Shown here: positions 48,873 to 56,832 of the stretch, piece by piece | Numbering within the stretch: the first letter of the stretch is position 1 | How the letters are laid out: the number at the start of each line of letters is the position of its first letter | Source: Palsa-504 sp963847965 | Lineage (GTDB): Bacteria; Actinomycetota; Actinomycetes; Streptosporangiales; Streptosporangiaceae | DNA length: 64,000 bases | Direction: 5' to 3' | Assembly: GCA_963847965.1 (NCBI GenBank) | Contig: CAWKCG010000047.1 | Coordinates: forward strand, 248,001-312,000 | Notes under the pieces: generated by a model | Told to the model about the DNA's origin: nothing | Seen by the model: the letters and a program-made list of their open reading frames with translations, nothing else | Databases searched by the model: none | Program-made: the position numbers and the translations under genes

Positions 48873-50963
48873 CTAGAAGGGCCTTCTTATTCCCTTGCGG
48901 TTGGTGCCCGTACGCCCGGGCGGCCAGCGGACGTCGATCGACGGCACGCCGCGGGCCCGCGCTGATGCGCTCACGCTCTCGGCCGTGGCGTCGCCGTGGC
49001 GCATCGGGAAATGCGCCGCGAGCCGCTCGGCCGCCGTCTCCCACCACAGGCCGTCGTCGCCGCCCATCACCTCAAGCAGGTCGGCCACGATGTCCGACTC
49101 GGGCTCGGCCGCGCCGGCGCCAAGCGCGTCACCGGACAGCGTCCTGGCCTTCTCCCGGATCTTCCGCGCGGCCAGGCAGATGACCTCGGCGTCCTCGCCG
49201 TCGGCCAGGTAGGTCCGCACCGTCGGCGCGTCGTCGGTCAGGCCGTACAGGATGCCGATGCCCTTGAACTCGTCGCCCAGCGGCAGGCCCGAGCAGTCAT
49301 ACCCCTCGCCGTACGCCTCGTTCCCGAGGATGGCGTTGGACACGTCCCGGTTGGCGCACCGCAGCCCGAACCTGACCTGGTGGTTATCCCGGAAACGGTT
49401 GAACAGCCGCTGCACGTCGCCGGCGCCGACACCTGACGGCTTCTGCGACAGCGACATCAGGATGACGCCGACGCTCGGCCCCATCGCCCCGATACGGGAC
49501 AGCAGGTTGGCGAACTCCTTGTTCAGCCTCTGATCGTCCAGCTCGAAATAGCACTGGAACTCCTCCATGATCAGCAGCTGCACGTGCAGGTCCGGGCGCC
49601 GGTACAGCTTCTCGGTCAGCTTCCCCTGCGGGCACTCGGACACGGGCAGCTTCTTGAGCTCGTCGTTGACGTGCTCGATGTGCCGGTCGATCGCGCGGAG
49701 CGCTTCGAGCGCCCGCTGCGCCGGGTTGCCGTCCCTGGTCGGGTAGGTGCCCTGGATGAACCGGTGGGCGACGTACCGCAGCGGCAGCCAGTCCGGCGAC
49801 GACTTCCCGTCGATGAGCGTGATGTCGACCCACGGGTCAAGCGCGGCGTACAGGACCAGCTGCCGGCCGGAGAACGTCTTGCCGCGCCGCGGCTGGGCCC
49901 CTATCAGCATCGAGATCCACATGAGGCAGAGCGCGACCTTCAGGCCGAACTGGTCCAGGCCGAACGGCGCCTTCCGCCAGATCGAGCGCTGCTTGCAGTC
50001 CAGCAGCGGCGTGCGCCCGGCCGGCTCGCCGAGCGGGTCGGCGTCGAGCACGCGCAGCGTGTGACGGCGCTCGGACTGCTTGTCGCGGGTGAAGTAGACC
50101 TGCGACTCGGCCACGTCCAGGCCTGACGCGATCTTGGGCTTGGCGTTCACCACGGCGGCGAACGTGCCGCCGTACGGCAGGTAGATGACGACCTGGCTGC
50201 CCTTGTCCAGCGCGTCGCGGGTCATCGTGCTGCCGAACCCGAGGTGGTCGCCCGGCTTCTTCGGGTCGATACTGCACAGCCCGGCCCGCTCGTACGCGCG
50301 GATCACCGCGTCACCGTTAATCCTGCGGATCAGCGGCGTCGTCACCGCCGACTGCACGATCGGCAGGTGCGCCGGGTGCCCGTGATGGGCCAGCGGCGGC
50401 ATCGCCACCGCGGCGACGATCAGCCACGCCTGCCAGGGAGCGAACGCGGCGATGAGCACCAGGGCGACCAGGACCGCGACCAGCTCGCCGAGCAGCACGA
50501 AACCGCGGAAGCTGCGGCGGCGGACCGCGTCGGAATGCAGCTTGCGCCACTCGCCCGTGTTGCCGTCGACGATGGTCTTGGACCGCAGCGGCGCCTGCTC
50601 GGTCACCCACCACCATCTCAGCTGGGCGCGGGCGATCTTGCCGAGGCCGGCGACCGCCCAGACGACGCCCAGGACCAGGTACATCGGCGTGCGCAGCGCG
50701 TGGAACGAGACGTGGAACCCGGCCGCGCCGAGGTATTTGCCTGCCGTGCTCTTGATGCCCTTCCGGGTGCGCAGGTGCGCGGGGATGATCTTGCGCCGCT
50801 CGCCGCCGAGCGACGGTATCGCGATGCCGTCACCGTCGTGGACGGGTACGGGCTTGCCCGCGGTCTCGTCAAGCGGATGCTCGAACGAGGTGTCGCGCGG
50901 GACCTTGAACGGGAGTATCTCCGCGTCTTGCGGCTCTTGGCCTTCCGGCGTCGGCTCGGCCAT
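48873..50963 (-). CDS. traB: TraB-type FtsK/SpoIIIE DNA translocase for conjugation
   Basis: Moves double-stranded DNA between cells, the single essential transfer protein of actinomycete elements. 696 residues: membrane region with helices around residues 92-108 and 153-193, motor domain with Walker A GAQPRRGKT (355-363) and Walker B LLIMEEF (463-469), and a C-terminal winged-helix-like end (residues about 635-696). ATG 50963 follows GGAAGGAG. The 9-mer repeat cluster lies directly past its stop, as expected for a DNA target of the C-terminal domain. Confidence 0.92.
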   Translation of the reverse strand: MAEPTPEGQEPQDAEILPFKVPRDTSFEHPLDETAGKPVPVHDGDGIAIPSLGGERRKIIPAHLRTRKGIKSTAGKYLGAAGFHVSFHALRTPMYLVLGVVWAVAGLGKIARAQLRWWWVTEQAPLRSKTIVDGNTGEWRKLHSDAVRRRSFRGFVLLGELVAVLVALVLIAAFAPWQAWLIVAAVAMPPLAHHGHPAHLPIVQSAVTTPLIRRINGDAVIRAYERAGLCSIDPKKPGDHLGFGSTMTRDALDKGSQVVIYLPYGGTFAAVVNAKPKIASGLDVAESQVYFTRDKQSERRHTLRVLDADPLGEPAGRTPLLDCKQRSIWRKAPFGLDQFGLKVALCLMWISMLIGAQPRRGKTFSGRQLVLYAALDPWVDITLIDGKSSPDWLPLRYVAHRFIQGTYPTRDGNPAQRALEALRAIDRHIEHVNDELKKLPVSECPQGKLTEKLYRRPDLHVQLLIMEEFQCYFELDDQRLNKEFANLLSRIGAMGPSVGVILMSLSQKPSGVGAGDVQRLFNRFRDNHQVRFGLRCANRDVSNAILGNEAYGEGYDCSGLPLGDEFKGIGILYGLTDDAPTVRTYLADGEDAEVICLAARKIREKARTLSGDALGAGAAEPESDIVADLLEVMGGDDGLWWETAAERLAAHFPMRHGDATAESVSASARARGVPSIDVRWPPGRTGTNRKGIRRPF

Positions 50964-51050
50964 GATTGGTCACGCTCCTTCCGAGGAGTTGGAACCCGGT
51001 GCCGGGCAGGCTTTCCAGGGCATCAGCCCGGCACCGGGGTGGCTTGCTGT

Positions 51051-51722
51051 TCAGTTCTCCGGAGGCGGTTCCCCGGACTCTGGCGGGTGCTGTCCGTTGG
51101 TGTCGGCGAGCGCCTGCTGGCGCACTCTCGTTGCCTGCGCCCGGGTCAGCCCGAACCGCTCCGAAAGCTGGTTCTGCGACCACGGGTTCCCGGCCGCGAT
51201 CGTGGCCCGCAGCGAAGCCAGCGCCGCAGTCTCGGCGGTGCCGGGAATAGGCGGCAAGACCGCGCCCAGACCGCCGGCGCCTTCGCCGGCCCTCAGGTGC
51301 CGCAGCGCGTCGGGCAGGCTGATCACCTGCTGCATCAGCGCGGCCAGCGCCAGCACCGCGGCGAGCGGCGGGGTCGCGGCGACGGCGTACCTGGCCCACT
51401 CCAGAGCGTGCACGGTGACGTGCAGCACGTTGAACGCGACCGAGGGCCCGGCGCCCATGCCGAAGTACACCCAGGCCCGCCAGTCGTGCGCGCGGTCGCG
51501 CAGCGTCGAGATCGTGATACCGAGCTCCCCGGCGAGGATGAACAGGTCCACGCTGGACGGCCACGCCCACGACTCGGGCCCGCGCAGTCCCGCGCGGACG
51601 GCGAAACTGTGCAGCCCGGCGTACGAGAGCCAGAAGCCGACCCCGGTCGCGATGACCGTGACGCTGGCCATGGTCGCGTAGCACGCGGTGAGCACCCGCA
51701 CGCTGGCGGCGGCGCGCGTCAC
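51051..51722 (-). CDS. DUF2637 membrane protein
   Basis: 223 residues from GTG 51722. Four hydrophobic segments (TACYATMASVTVIATGVGFWLSYAG; WPSSVDLFILAGELGITIS; WVYFGMGAGPSVAFNVLHV; PLAAVLALAALMQQVI), then a C-terminal helix-turn-helix-like part (WSQNQLSERFGLTRAQATRVRQQALA). DUF2637 proteins sit beside traB in actinomycete elements; their role in transfer or spread is not settled. GTGA overlap with the upstream gene. Confidence 0.85.
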   Translation of the reverse strand: MTRAAASVRVLTACYATMASVTVIATGVGFWLSYAGLHSFAVRAGLRGPESWAWPSSVDLFILAGELGITISTLRDRAHDWRAWVYFGMGAGPSVAFNVLHVTVHALEWARYAVAATPPLAAVLALAALMQQVISLPDALRHLRAGEGAGGLGAVLPPIPGTAETAALASLRATIAAGNPWSQNQLSERFGLTRAQATRVRQQALADTNGQHPPESGEPPPEN

Positions 51723-51937
51723 CGTGTCACCACCACTGGCCGCAGCCGCAGCCCGTCCCGGATGAGGCACCGCACCAGGAACAGCACGATGACCATGAGC
51801 GCCAGCACCACCACCACGGCCACCAGGCCGAGCAGCGGCACGCTGACCGGCTGGCCGAAGATGACGCCGCTGAGCCGGATCCGGGCCGACACGACTAGGG
51901 CGAGCAGGGCGAACAGAAGGGATAGCGGGGTGGTCAC
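51719..51937 (-). CDS. Small two-helix membrane protein
   Basis: 72 residues from GTG 51937. Almost entirely two transmembrane helices (LSLLFALLALVVSARIRLSG; VPLLGLVAVVVVLALMVIVLFLVRC). Overlaps both neighbours by four bases. Spd-like by context. Confidence 0.6.
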   Translation of the reverse strand: MTTPLSLLFALLALVVSARIRLSGVIFGQPVSVPLLGLVAVVVVLALMVIVLFLVRCLIRDGLRLRPVVVTR

Positions 51938-52200
51938 CGCACACCTCCCAGGTCGAACAAGGGCTGGTGCTGGGTGCCGGTGGCGAGCTCGGCGAGCGTG
52001 ATGACCTGCCCGGCCGCCCTAGCACGGTCGAGCCAGGACCCGGCGAGCTCGCGCGTGGTGTCGATCGCCTCCTGCTTCCCGGCGCCATGGTTGGCGCCCT
52101 GGCAGATGCAGTGGCATTCGGGCCCCCAGGCGTTGTAGCACTTGGCGTCGCACCGGCCGATGCAGCCGTCACCGGTGTAGACGGCAATCAGGGCGGTCAT
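51934..52200 (-). CDS. Cys-rich small protein
   Basis: 88 residues from ATG 52200. Tight Cys cluster CIGRCDAKCYNAWGPECHCICQG near the N-terminus (six Cys in about 20 residues), then QEAIDTTRELAGSWLDRAR helix. Could bind zinc or an Fe-S cluster. Conserved layout in actinomycete elements; function unknown. Confidence 0.6.
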   Translation of the reverse strand: MTALIAVYTGDGCIGRCDAKCYNAWGPECHCICQGANHGAGKQEAIDTTRELAGSWLDRARAAGQVITLAELATGTQHQPLFDLGGVR

Positions 52201-52430
52201 CACGACGCGCATCCCGGCGGGAGCGCCCGGCGCCGGCCGCGCGGCCGGGTCTCGGTCGTGGCGGTGACGTGCACCGGCGGCGCGATCCGGGCCTCGACGT
52301 AGACGCGGACGAGCACCGACGCTCCGCGGTCGGGGTAGGGCGCCGAGATGGCCAGCACCTCGACGATCCCGGCCAGGCGCTCGGCAACCTCGCGGCACTC
52401 CTCCTCGGTGCCATGCAGGCGGATCTTCAT
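52200..52430 (-). CDS. Small hypothetical protein
   Basis: 76 residues from ATG 52430. A compact alpha-beta fold is suggested: MKIRLHGTEEECREVAERLAGI then ISAPYPDRGASVLVRVYVEARI. Overlaps its neighbours. No function. Confidence 0.55.
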   Translation of the reverse strand: MKIRLHGTEEECREVAERLAGIVEVLAISAPYPDRGASVLVRVYVEARIAPPVHVTATTETRPRGRRRALPPGCAS

Positions 52431-52924
52431 CGCTTGCGCCCCTCATCCTGCGCCTCCCGGGCGCACGCCCCGCACGTCTCCGGGTCGCCCGCGATGAAGT
52501 TAGGGTGGTTGTGGCCCGGCTCGGGAACGGGCCCTTCCAGCGCGCAGCCGCAGGCCTTCGCGAACGCCGCGGCCATGTGCCAGCGGTGGGCGATGCCCAT
52601 GCTCGACAGACCGAACATGTTCTCGCCGAGGGCGACCGCGAAGTCCAGCAGTCGGCGCTGCGACGATGAAGCGGGCAGGGGCCGTCCGGCTCCGCGCGGC
52701 AGGAAGCCGCGGTTGACAAACTCGCGGGCTCCCTCCCAGTTGAGGATGGCCACCAGGCCCGCTGCCCGCTGGGTGATGCACGCGCCCTTGAAGTCGGGGC
52801 GGCGCAGCCAGGTCTCGTGCCAGATCAGCAGCTCGACCGCTGCCTGCTCGTGCGCGGCACGACCGCGTGCCCAGCCGCGCAGGCCGGCCGCCAGGTCCTC
52901 GAAACTGATCTCGTTGTCGCTCAT
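52427..52924 (-). CDS. Hypothetical protein
   Basis: 165 residues from ATG 52924. Helical body (FEDLAAGLRGWARGRAAHEQAAVELLIWHETWLRR) and a C-terminal Cys/His end (GDPETCGACAREAQDEG). ATGA overlap. Unknown. Confidence 0.55.
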   Translation of the reverse strand: MSDNEISFEDLAAGLRGWARGRAAHEQAAVELLIWHETWLRRPDFKGACITQRAAGLVAILNWEGAREFVNRGFLPRGAGRPLPASSSQRRLLDFAVALGENMFGLSSMGIAHRWHMAAAFAKACGCALEGPVPEPGHNHPNFIAGDPETCGACAREAQDEGRKR

Positions 52925-53463
52925 GACTGACCTCGCTCGTAGTCCTCGGGCATCACGTAGCGGTGCTCGCTCATCCCGCCCTCGTCGTCGGCCTCCGGGC
53001 CGGGGTCGTGCGGTGCGGGTTCGGGCTCGTCGGCCTGGTCCTCGTCCGGATCGGGACCGGTCTGCCCGCAGGCGCCGCACTTGCCGCCCTCGTGCCAGTC
53101 CCCGCAATGCTGGCCGTCGCTGGTCTCGGGGCAGACGTAGCCGCCGGCCTCGTCCGGGCGGAGCGGCTGGACGGGCGCCTCGCCGAAGGCCCAGGTCTCC
53201 GGCCGGTCAGGATCGGGGCGGCCGTCCGGCCGTTCCTCCGGTGCTTCCGTGAGGCGCCCCGTCGCCCGGTCCCACTCATCGCGGTCTTCCGGGCGCATCA
53301 CGACGCCGGCCACGTATGCGTCAGCCAGGGCGAGTGCCGCGTGCACCTGAGCGCGGGCGATCTGCCGCATCTCATGCGGGCAGCCGGAGTGCGGGCAGCC
53401 GTACTCACACGGGTCTTCGCTGAGGATCAGGTCGGCCTCTTTCCAGTGCTCTGGGCCGGTCAT
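52921..53463 (-). CDS. Acidic Cys-containing hypothetical protein
   Basis: 180 residues from ATG 53463. N-terminal CEYGCPHSGCPH, a helix (EMRQIARAQVHAALALADAYVAG), a second Cys group (CPETSDGQHCGDWHEGGKCGACG) and a strongly acidic, probably unfolded stretch after it. ATGA overlap. Unknown. Confidence 0.55.
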   Translation of the reverse strand: MTGPEHWKEADLILSEDPCEYGCPHSGCPHEMRQIARAQVHAALALADAYVAGVVMRPEDRDEWDRATGRLTEAPEERPDGRPDPDRPETWAFGEAPVQPLRPDEAGGYVCPETSDGQHCGDWHEGGKCGACGQTGPDPDEDQADEPEPAPHDPGPEADDEGGMSEHRYVMPEDYERGQS

Positions 53464-53891
53464 GACTGGCCTCCGTCCTCGCCCGCGGCCTTAAGCGCCG
53501 CGGCGTACTCGTCGTCGCCCATGCCCGCGTACTTGTGCTGACCTTCGGCCCACGCGCGGTAAGCGGCCCGGGCGGCTTCGGCCGTGACGTTCCTGGCGGC
53601 CGCGATCTGCTCCCACGTCGCCCCGGCCCGGACGGCATGGTCAACGGCCGCCGGATGCCGGTAGTAGAAGGCGATCGCCTCGCCGAGCGCGAGCATCTCC
53701 AGGTGCTCGGCCACGGTCAGCGGCGGGTACGCGGCCGGATCGGGATGCTTGGCCGGGTCGTACTCGCCGCGGGCCTGCAAGCTCGCGATCACGCGGGCCA
53801 TCAGGTCCCGGTCGGTCAGCTCCTCGTACCGGTCGATCTGGTCACGCAAGCTCAGGTCCATCGCCTCGTGATAGGTGGTTGGCTTGGTCAC
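53460..53891 (-). CDS. Hypothetical protein with helix-turn-helix-like core
   Basis: 143 residues from GTG 53891, after GGAGGTGACCC. MDLSLRDQIDRYEELTDRDLMARVIASLQ at the N-terminus; RAGATWEQIAAARNVTAEAARAAYRAWAEG looks like a sigma-70-type or resolvase-type helix-turn-helix. Possible DNA-binding protein. Confidence 0.6.
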   Translation of the reverse strand: MTKPTTYHEAMDLSLRDQIDRYEELTDRDLMARVIASLQARGEYDPAKHPDPAAYPPLTVAEHLEMLALGEAIAFYYRHPAAVDHAVRAGATWEQIAAARNVTAEAARAAYRAWAEGQHKYAGMGDDEYAAALKAAGEDGGQS

Positions 53892-54415
53892 CGGGTCACC
53901 TCCGGGGGGCGCACCGTGGCCATGTCGAGGCCGTGACGGGCGGCGAACCGCTCCGCGTGCGGGGTGCACAGGAACGGGGCGACATGCCGGGTCCTGGGGG
54001 CGCCGCGCACCGCGTAGGTCAGCCCGGCGAGGTATCTGGCTGGACGCTGGCAGCGTTGCCGGTCGCAGTGCCAGCCGTGCTCCTCGTGCTCGCGGATCTG
54101 GACGGCACTCATGCTGGCCAGGGTGGCGCCGGGCCTGCTATCGGGCGCCATCCGGTGCTGCTCGGCTCCCGGTGGCGCATCCTCGAGGACCAGGCGGTGA
54201 CGCGCGGCAAAGGCCTCGCCGTGCGCCGTGCACATGAACCGTTCGTGGCCGAGAGGCTCGGGTGAGCCCGCCTCGGCCCTGCGGTACCAGGCGTAGACCG
54301 TTACCGGTTCGCGGCACCGGCGGGTGTCGCAGTGCTGCCCCTCGGCCGCCATGTCAGCGACCTCGACCGGGTGCAGGCGCCGGGCCCAGTCCTCCGCCGC
54401 CGGGCGCGCGTTCAC
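53888..54415 (-). CDS. Tandem zinc-motif hypothetical protein
   Basis: 175 residues from GTG 54415. Two related halves: HCDTRRCREPVTVYAWYRR...FMCTAHGEAFAARHRL and HCDRQRCQRPARYLAGLTY...FLCTPHAERFAARHGL, an internal duplication of a zinc-binding unit of about 75 residues. GTGA overlap. Unknown. Confidence 0.6.
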   Translation of the reverse strand: MNARPAAEDWARRLHPVEVADMAAEGQHCDTRRCREPVTVYAWYRRAEAGSPEPLGHERFMCTAHGEAFAARHRLVLEDAPPGAEQHRMAPDSRPGATLASMSAVQIREHEEHGWHCDRQRCQRPARYLAGLTYAVRGAPRTRHVAPFLCTPHAERFAARHGLDMATVRPPEVTR

Positions 54416-54708
54416 GGCTGGCCTCCGCTCACCACTCGCAGGTGGCCCGGGCGGTCCCCGCGGCGCCGGGACCGGCGGGCGGGCGCGGGCCTCGCGCCCG
54501 GTCTTCCGTCCGGAAACGCTGCCGCCAGGGTCTCCTCCACCCGCATGGCGACGACCTCCATCACCCTGGCGACGCGGGCGACCTCGGCCGTGAGCTCGGC
54601 GAACTCCCCGGTGTCGACGTTCACGACTCGCTCCCGACTACAGCCGCGCGGCGCAGCTCGGGCGACCGCGGCCTCAAGCGCTGCGAGGCGGTCCTGGGTC
54701 GTGGTCAT
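54412..54708 (-). CDS. Small coiled-coil hypothetical protein
   Basis: 98 residues from ATG 54708. Helices LAALEAAVARAAPRG and FAELTAEVARVARVMEVVAMRVEETLAAAF, then a Pro/Arg tail. ATGA overlap with the kinase-like gene upstream. Unknown. Confidence 0.5.
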   Translation of the reverse strand: MTTTQDRLAALEAAVARAAPRGCSRERVVNVDTGEFAELTAEVARVARVMEVVAMRVEETLAAAFPDGRPGARPAPARRSRRRGDRPGHLRVVSGGQP

Positions 54709-55307
54709 AGCGCCCCGCCTGCCCGCAGCGCGAACCAGCGGTCGCACCCGTCAGCGCCGGAGGCGTCGGCGAGCGCGGCGACCAGCGCCAGGCCCTGGCC
54801 GAGGCCACGCGGCGCGGCCGGGCAGGGCGCGATGCCGCCCTGGTCGATGACGTCGACCCGGAGCGACCCGTCGGCGGTGCCGACGCTGACCGTGACCTGG
54901 CCGCCGGGAAGCCGCGAGGCCGAATACTGGATCGCGTTGGTGACCAGCTCGGAGGTCAGCAGCGCGGCGTCGGCCGCGGCCGCGGGGACGGGGAAGAACC
55001 CTGCGACCCACGACCGGGCCGCGCTGACAGACTCCGGGCGCCCCGGGAATGACCGGATGACGGCGGCCGGGCCGCAGGCGTACCGCGGGTGATCGCAGTC
55101 CGCGTCGGTGCACGAGGTGCAGTGCGCGGCGCACCCGGTGCAGACAACCCAGCCGTCGGCGTCCGTGAACGCCGCGGCGCCGGCCGGGATCTCCTCACGG
55201 CCGAGCGAGCAGAGACGCCCCCCGGCCGGGACGGTGTATGGGGTGAGCACCTCGGCGGAGGCGCCGCCGGGTGCCGCTGGCGGCCTGGCAGCCTTAGTGT
55301 TGGTCAT
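54705..55307 (-). CDS. RsbW-like ATP-binding (anti-sigma-factor type) protein
   Basis: 200 residues from ATG 55307, after GGAGAGGA. N-terminal Cys/His module (CTGCAAHCTSCTDADCDHPRYAC), then a GHKL ATPase-like domain as in anti-sigma factor kinases: RPESVSAARSWVAGFF, N-box LLTSELVTNAIQYSAS, GSLRVDVIDQGG, GLGQGLALVAALAD. It may sense host state or interact with a host regulator (inference). No partner anti-anti-sigma gene is seen in the element. Confidence 0.75.
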   Translation of the reverse strand: MTNTKAARPPAAPGGASAEVLTPYTVPAGGRLCSLGREEIPAGAAAFTDADGWVVCTGCAAHCTSCTDADCDHPRYACGPAAVIRSFPGRPESVSAARSWVAGFFPVPAAAADAALLTSELVTNAIQYSASRLPGGQVTVSVGTADGSLRVDVIDQGGIAPCPAAPRGLGQGLALVAALADASGADGCDRWFALRAGGAL

Positions 55308-55632
55308 TGGTCCTCTCCTGTCCTAAGCGGGATAGGTCCGACGGCCGGCTGCGGTGTGAGCGCACTGCGGCCGGCTCCTTCATTGCGTGCCCGGGCGGCA
55401 CTGTCGACGCCCGGGTGATCGCGGCGAGTACGACGTCGAGCGCGTCAGCTTCAGGGCTTCCGGACCCGAACGCTTCTTGCGAGGCCGCGCGCGCCTCGGT
55501 CAGCGAAAGCGAGGTGGAGTTCCCGTCGCCACGGAACGCATGAACGGCGGCCATGGCGGCGCAGCCGAGGGCGTCATGCAGAGCGGCGAGGTCGAGGAGG
55601 GGGGCGCCTCGGTGTACAAGGGTGCGGGACAT
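55294..55632 (-). CDS. Hypothetical protein
   Basis: 112 residues from ATG 55632. Helical middle (LLDLAALHDALGCAAMAAVHAFRGDG; SLTEARAASQEAFGSGSPEADALDVVLAAITRA) and a basic tail. Overlaps the start of the RsbW-like gene by 14 bases. Unknown. Confidence 0.5.
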   Translation of the reverse strand: MSRTLVHRGAPLLDLAALHDALGCAAMAAVHAFRGDGNSTSLSLTEARAASQEAFGSGSPEADALDVVLAAITRASTVPPGHAMKEPAAVRSHRSRPSDLSRLGQERTNDQH

Positions 55633-55633
55633 C

Positions 55634-55918
55634 TCAGGCCACTGCCTCGGGGGCACGTGCGGCGAACCACGCGCGGGCGATCTGCTCGATCGATCCAGCA
55701 TGCTTAGGGCGCGCCGAGGCGAGCACCGCGCTGATGAAGCTCTCATATGTCGACCACTGGCCGCCGGGGCTGACCACGGCCGGGCAGTGCCCGGCGTCGT
55801 GCCAGAGGCGCAGGGTGTCGGGGGACCTGCCTAGGCGCCTTGCGGCTTCGGGAAACGGGACCAGGCTGTCCGGGCCGCTCACCGGGGTCATCGGCGCCTT
55901 CGTGGCGGTAACCGTCAT
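55634..55918 (-). CDS. MerR/excisionase-type helix-turn-helix protein, first gene of the transfer operon
   Basis: 94 residues from ATG 55918. SLVPFPEAARRLGRSPDTLRLWHDAGHCPAVVSPGGQW is a winged helix-turn-helix; a helical tail follows. Transcribed divergently from the GntR regulator across a palindrome-rich gap. Could be a directionality factor or a transfer-operon regulator. Confidence 0.65.
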   Translation of the reverse strand: MTVTATKAPMTPVSGPDSLVPFPEAARRLGRSPDTLRLWHDAGHCPAVVSPGGQWSTYESFISAVLASARPKHAGSIEQIARAWFAARAPEAVA

Positions 55919-55976
55919 GCTCGCCGTCCCTCGGGGGAATCGCCGGAGATTCCGGCTCTCTCCCTTACGCTAAGCC

Positions 55977-56015
55977 AACTTAGGGTATCAAGTCAAGAAC
56001 TTGCTACCCTAAGTT
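55977..56015. promoter_or_regulatory. Nested palindromic operator in the divergent gap
   Basis: AACTTAGGGTA (55977-55987) pairs perfectly with TACCCTAAGTT (56005-56015), and inside it CAAGT (55989-55993) pairs with ACTTG (55999-56003). It lies between the divergent transfer operon and the GntR gene, in AT-rich DNA. Probable binding site for the GntR regulator. Confidence 0.75.
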
Positions 56016-56041
56016 GATCACCCGGGGGACCAGGTAGGGGT

Positions 56042-56059
56042 GACTTGTAATATCAAGTC
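56042..56059. promoter_or_regulatory. Second operator overlapping the GntR gene start
   Basis: GACTTG-TAATAT-CAAGTC, perfect 6-bp arms, ending one base before ATG 56061. It shares the ACTTG/CAAGT core with the larger palindrome at 55977-56015, so one protein likely binds both. Points to autorepression. Confidence 0.75.
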
Positions 56060-56060
56060 C

Positions 56061-56828
56061 ATGTCAGCGGATGAGTTCCCATATCAGCGCGTCGCTGACG
56101 GCGTGCGGCGCGACATTGAAGGCGGCCGTTATCAGGCCGGTGAGCAGATCCCCTCGGAGAACGACCTAGCTGAGGCTTACGGCGCGAGCCGGAACGTCGT
56201 GCGCCGGGCTCTGGCGATTCTCCGCGCCGAAGGGCTGATTACCACCGGACAGGGACGCCGGGCAAGCGTGCGGCCAAGAGCCCATGTCGGGATAACCGTC
56301 ACTGGCTCGAACTACCGGCGGCACCGCGGCCTGGGCCTCCCCGGCTTCAATGCCCAGGCACTCGAGCAGGGCCAGCGGCCCCGCCAGGAGATCCGAGAGG
56401 TGGCCCGTATCGCCGCCCCGGTCGAAGTGGCGACCCGGCTTGACATCGGCGAGGGCTCGGACGTAATCGTGCGGCGCCTCACGTTCTGGCTTGAGGGCAT
56501 GCCGGTGGCCCTCCATGCTGGCTACTTCCCGGTGGACCTGGTTGCCGGAACCGCCATCGAGCGGCCGAGCAGGATCCGTGGTGGTGCGCACGCCGTAATC
56601 GAGGATCCAGAGGGGCCGATCCACCGGCACATCGCGCGTTCAGTTGATGAGATTTCGGGCAGGATGCCTACACCGGGCGAGGCGCGGGAACTGGGGTTGT
56701 CCCAGGGTGTTCCCGTCTTCCGTATCCTGCGGACGGTCTACGACACCGAGGGCCGCCCGCTCGAAGTGCAAGACTCGGTTGCCGCTGCCGACCGGCACAG
56801 CTTCCGCTACGAGGTCGAGATGGGATGA
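56061..56828 (+). CDS. GntR/HutC-family regulator (KorSA-like)
   Basis: 255 residues from ATG 56061. N-terminal GntR winged helix (VADGVRRDIEGGRYQAGEQIPSENDLAEAYGASRNVVRRALAILRAEGLI) and a C-terminal UTRA ligand-binding domain (DVIVRRLTFWLEGMPVALHAGYFP...GVPVFRILRTVYDTEGRPLEV). KorSA-type GntR repressors silence transfer in actinomycete elements. The operators directly upstream suggest control of itself and the divergent transfer operon. Confidence 0.85.
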   Translation: MSADEFPYQRVADGVRRDIEGGRYQAGEQIPSENDLAEAYGASRNVVRRALAILRAEGLITTGQGRRASVRPRAHVGITVTGSNYRRHRGLGLPGFNAQALEQGQRPRQEIREVARIAAPVEVATRLDIGEGSDVIVRRLTFWLEGMPVALHAGYFPVDLVAGTAIERPSRIRGGAHAVIEDPEGPIHRHIARSVDEISGRMPTPGEARELGLSQGVPVFRILRTVYDTEGRPLEVQDSVAAADRHSFRYEVEMG

Positions 56829-56832
56829 GGCA

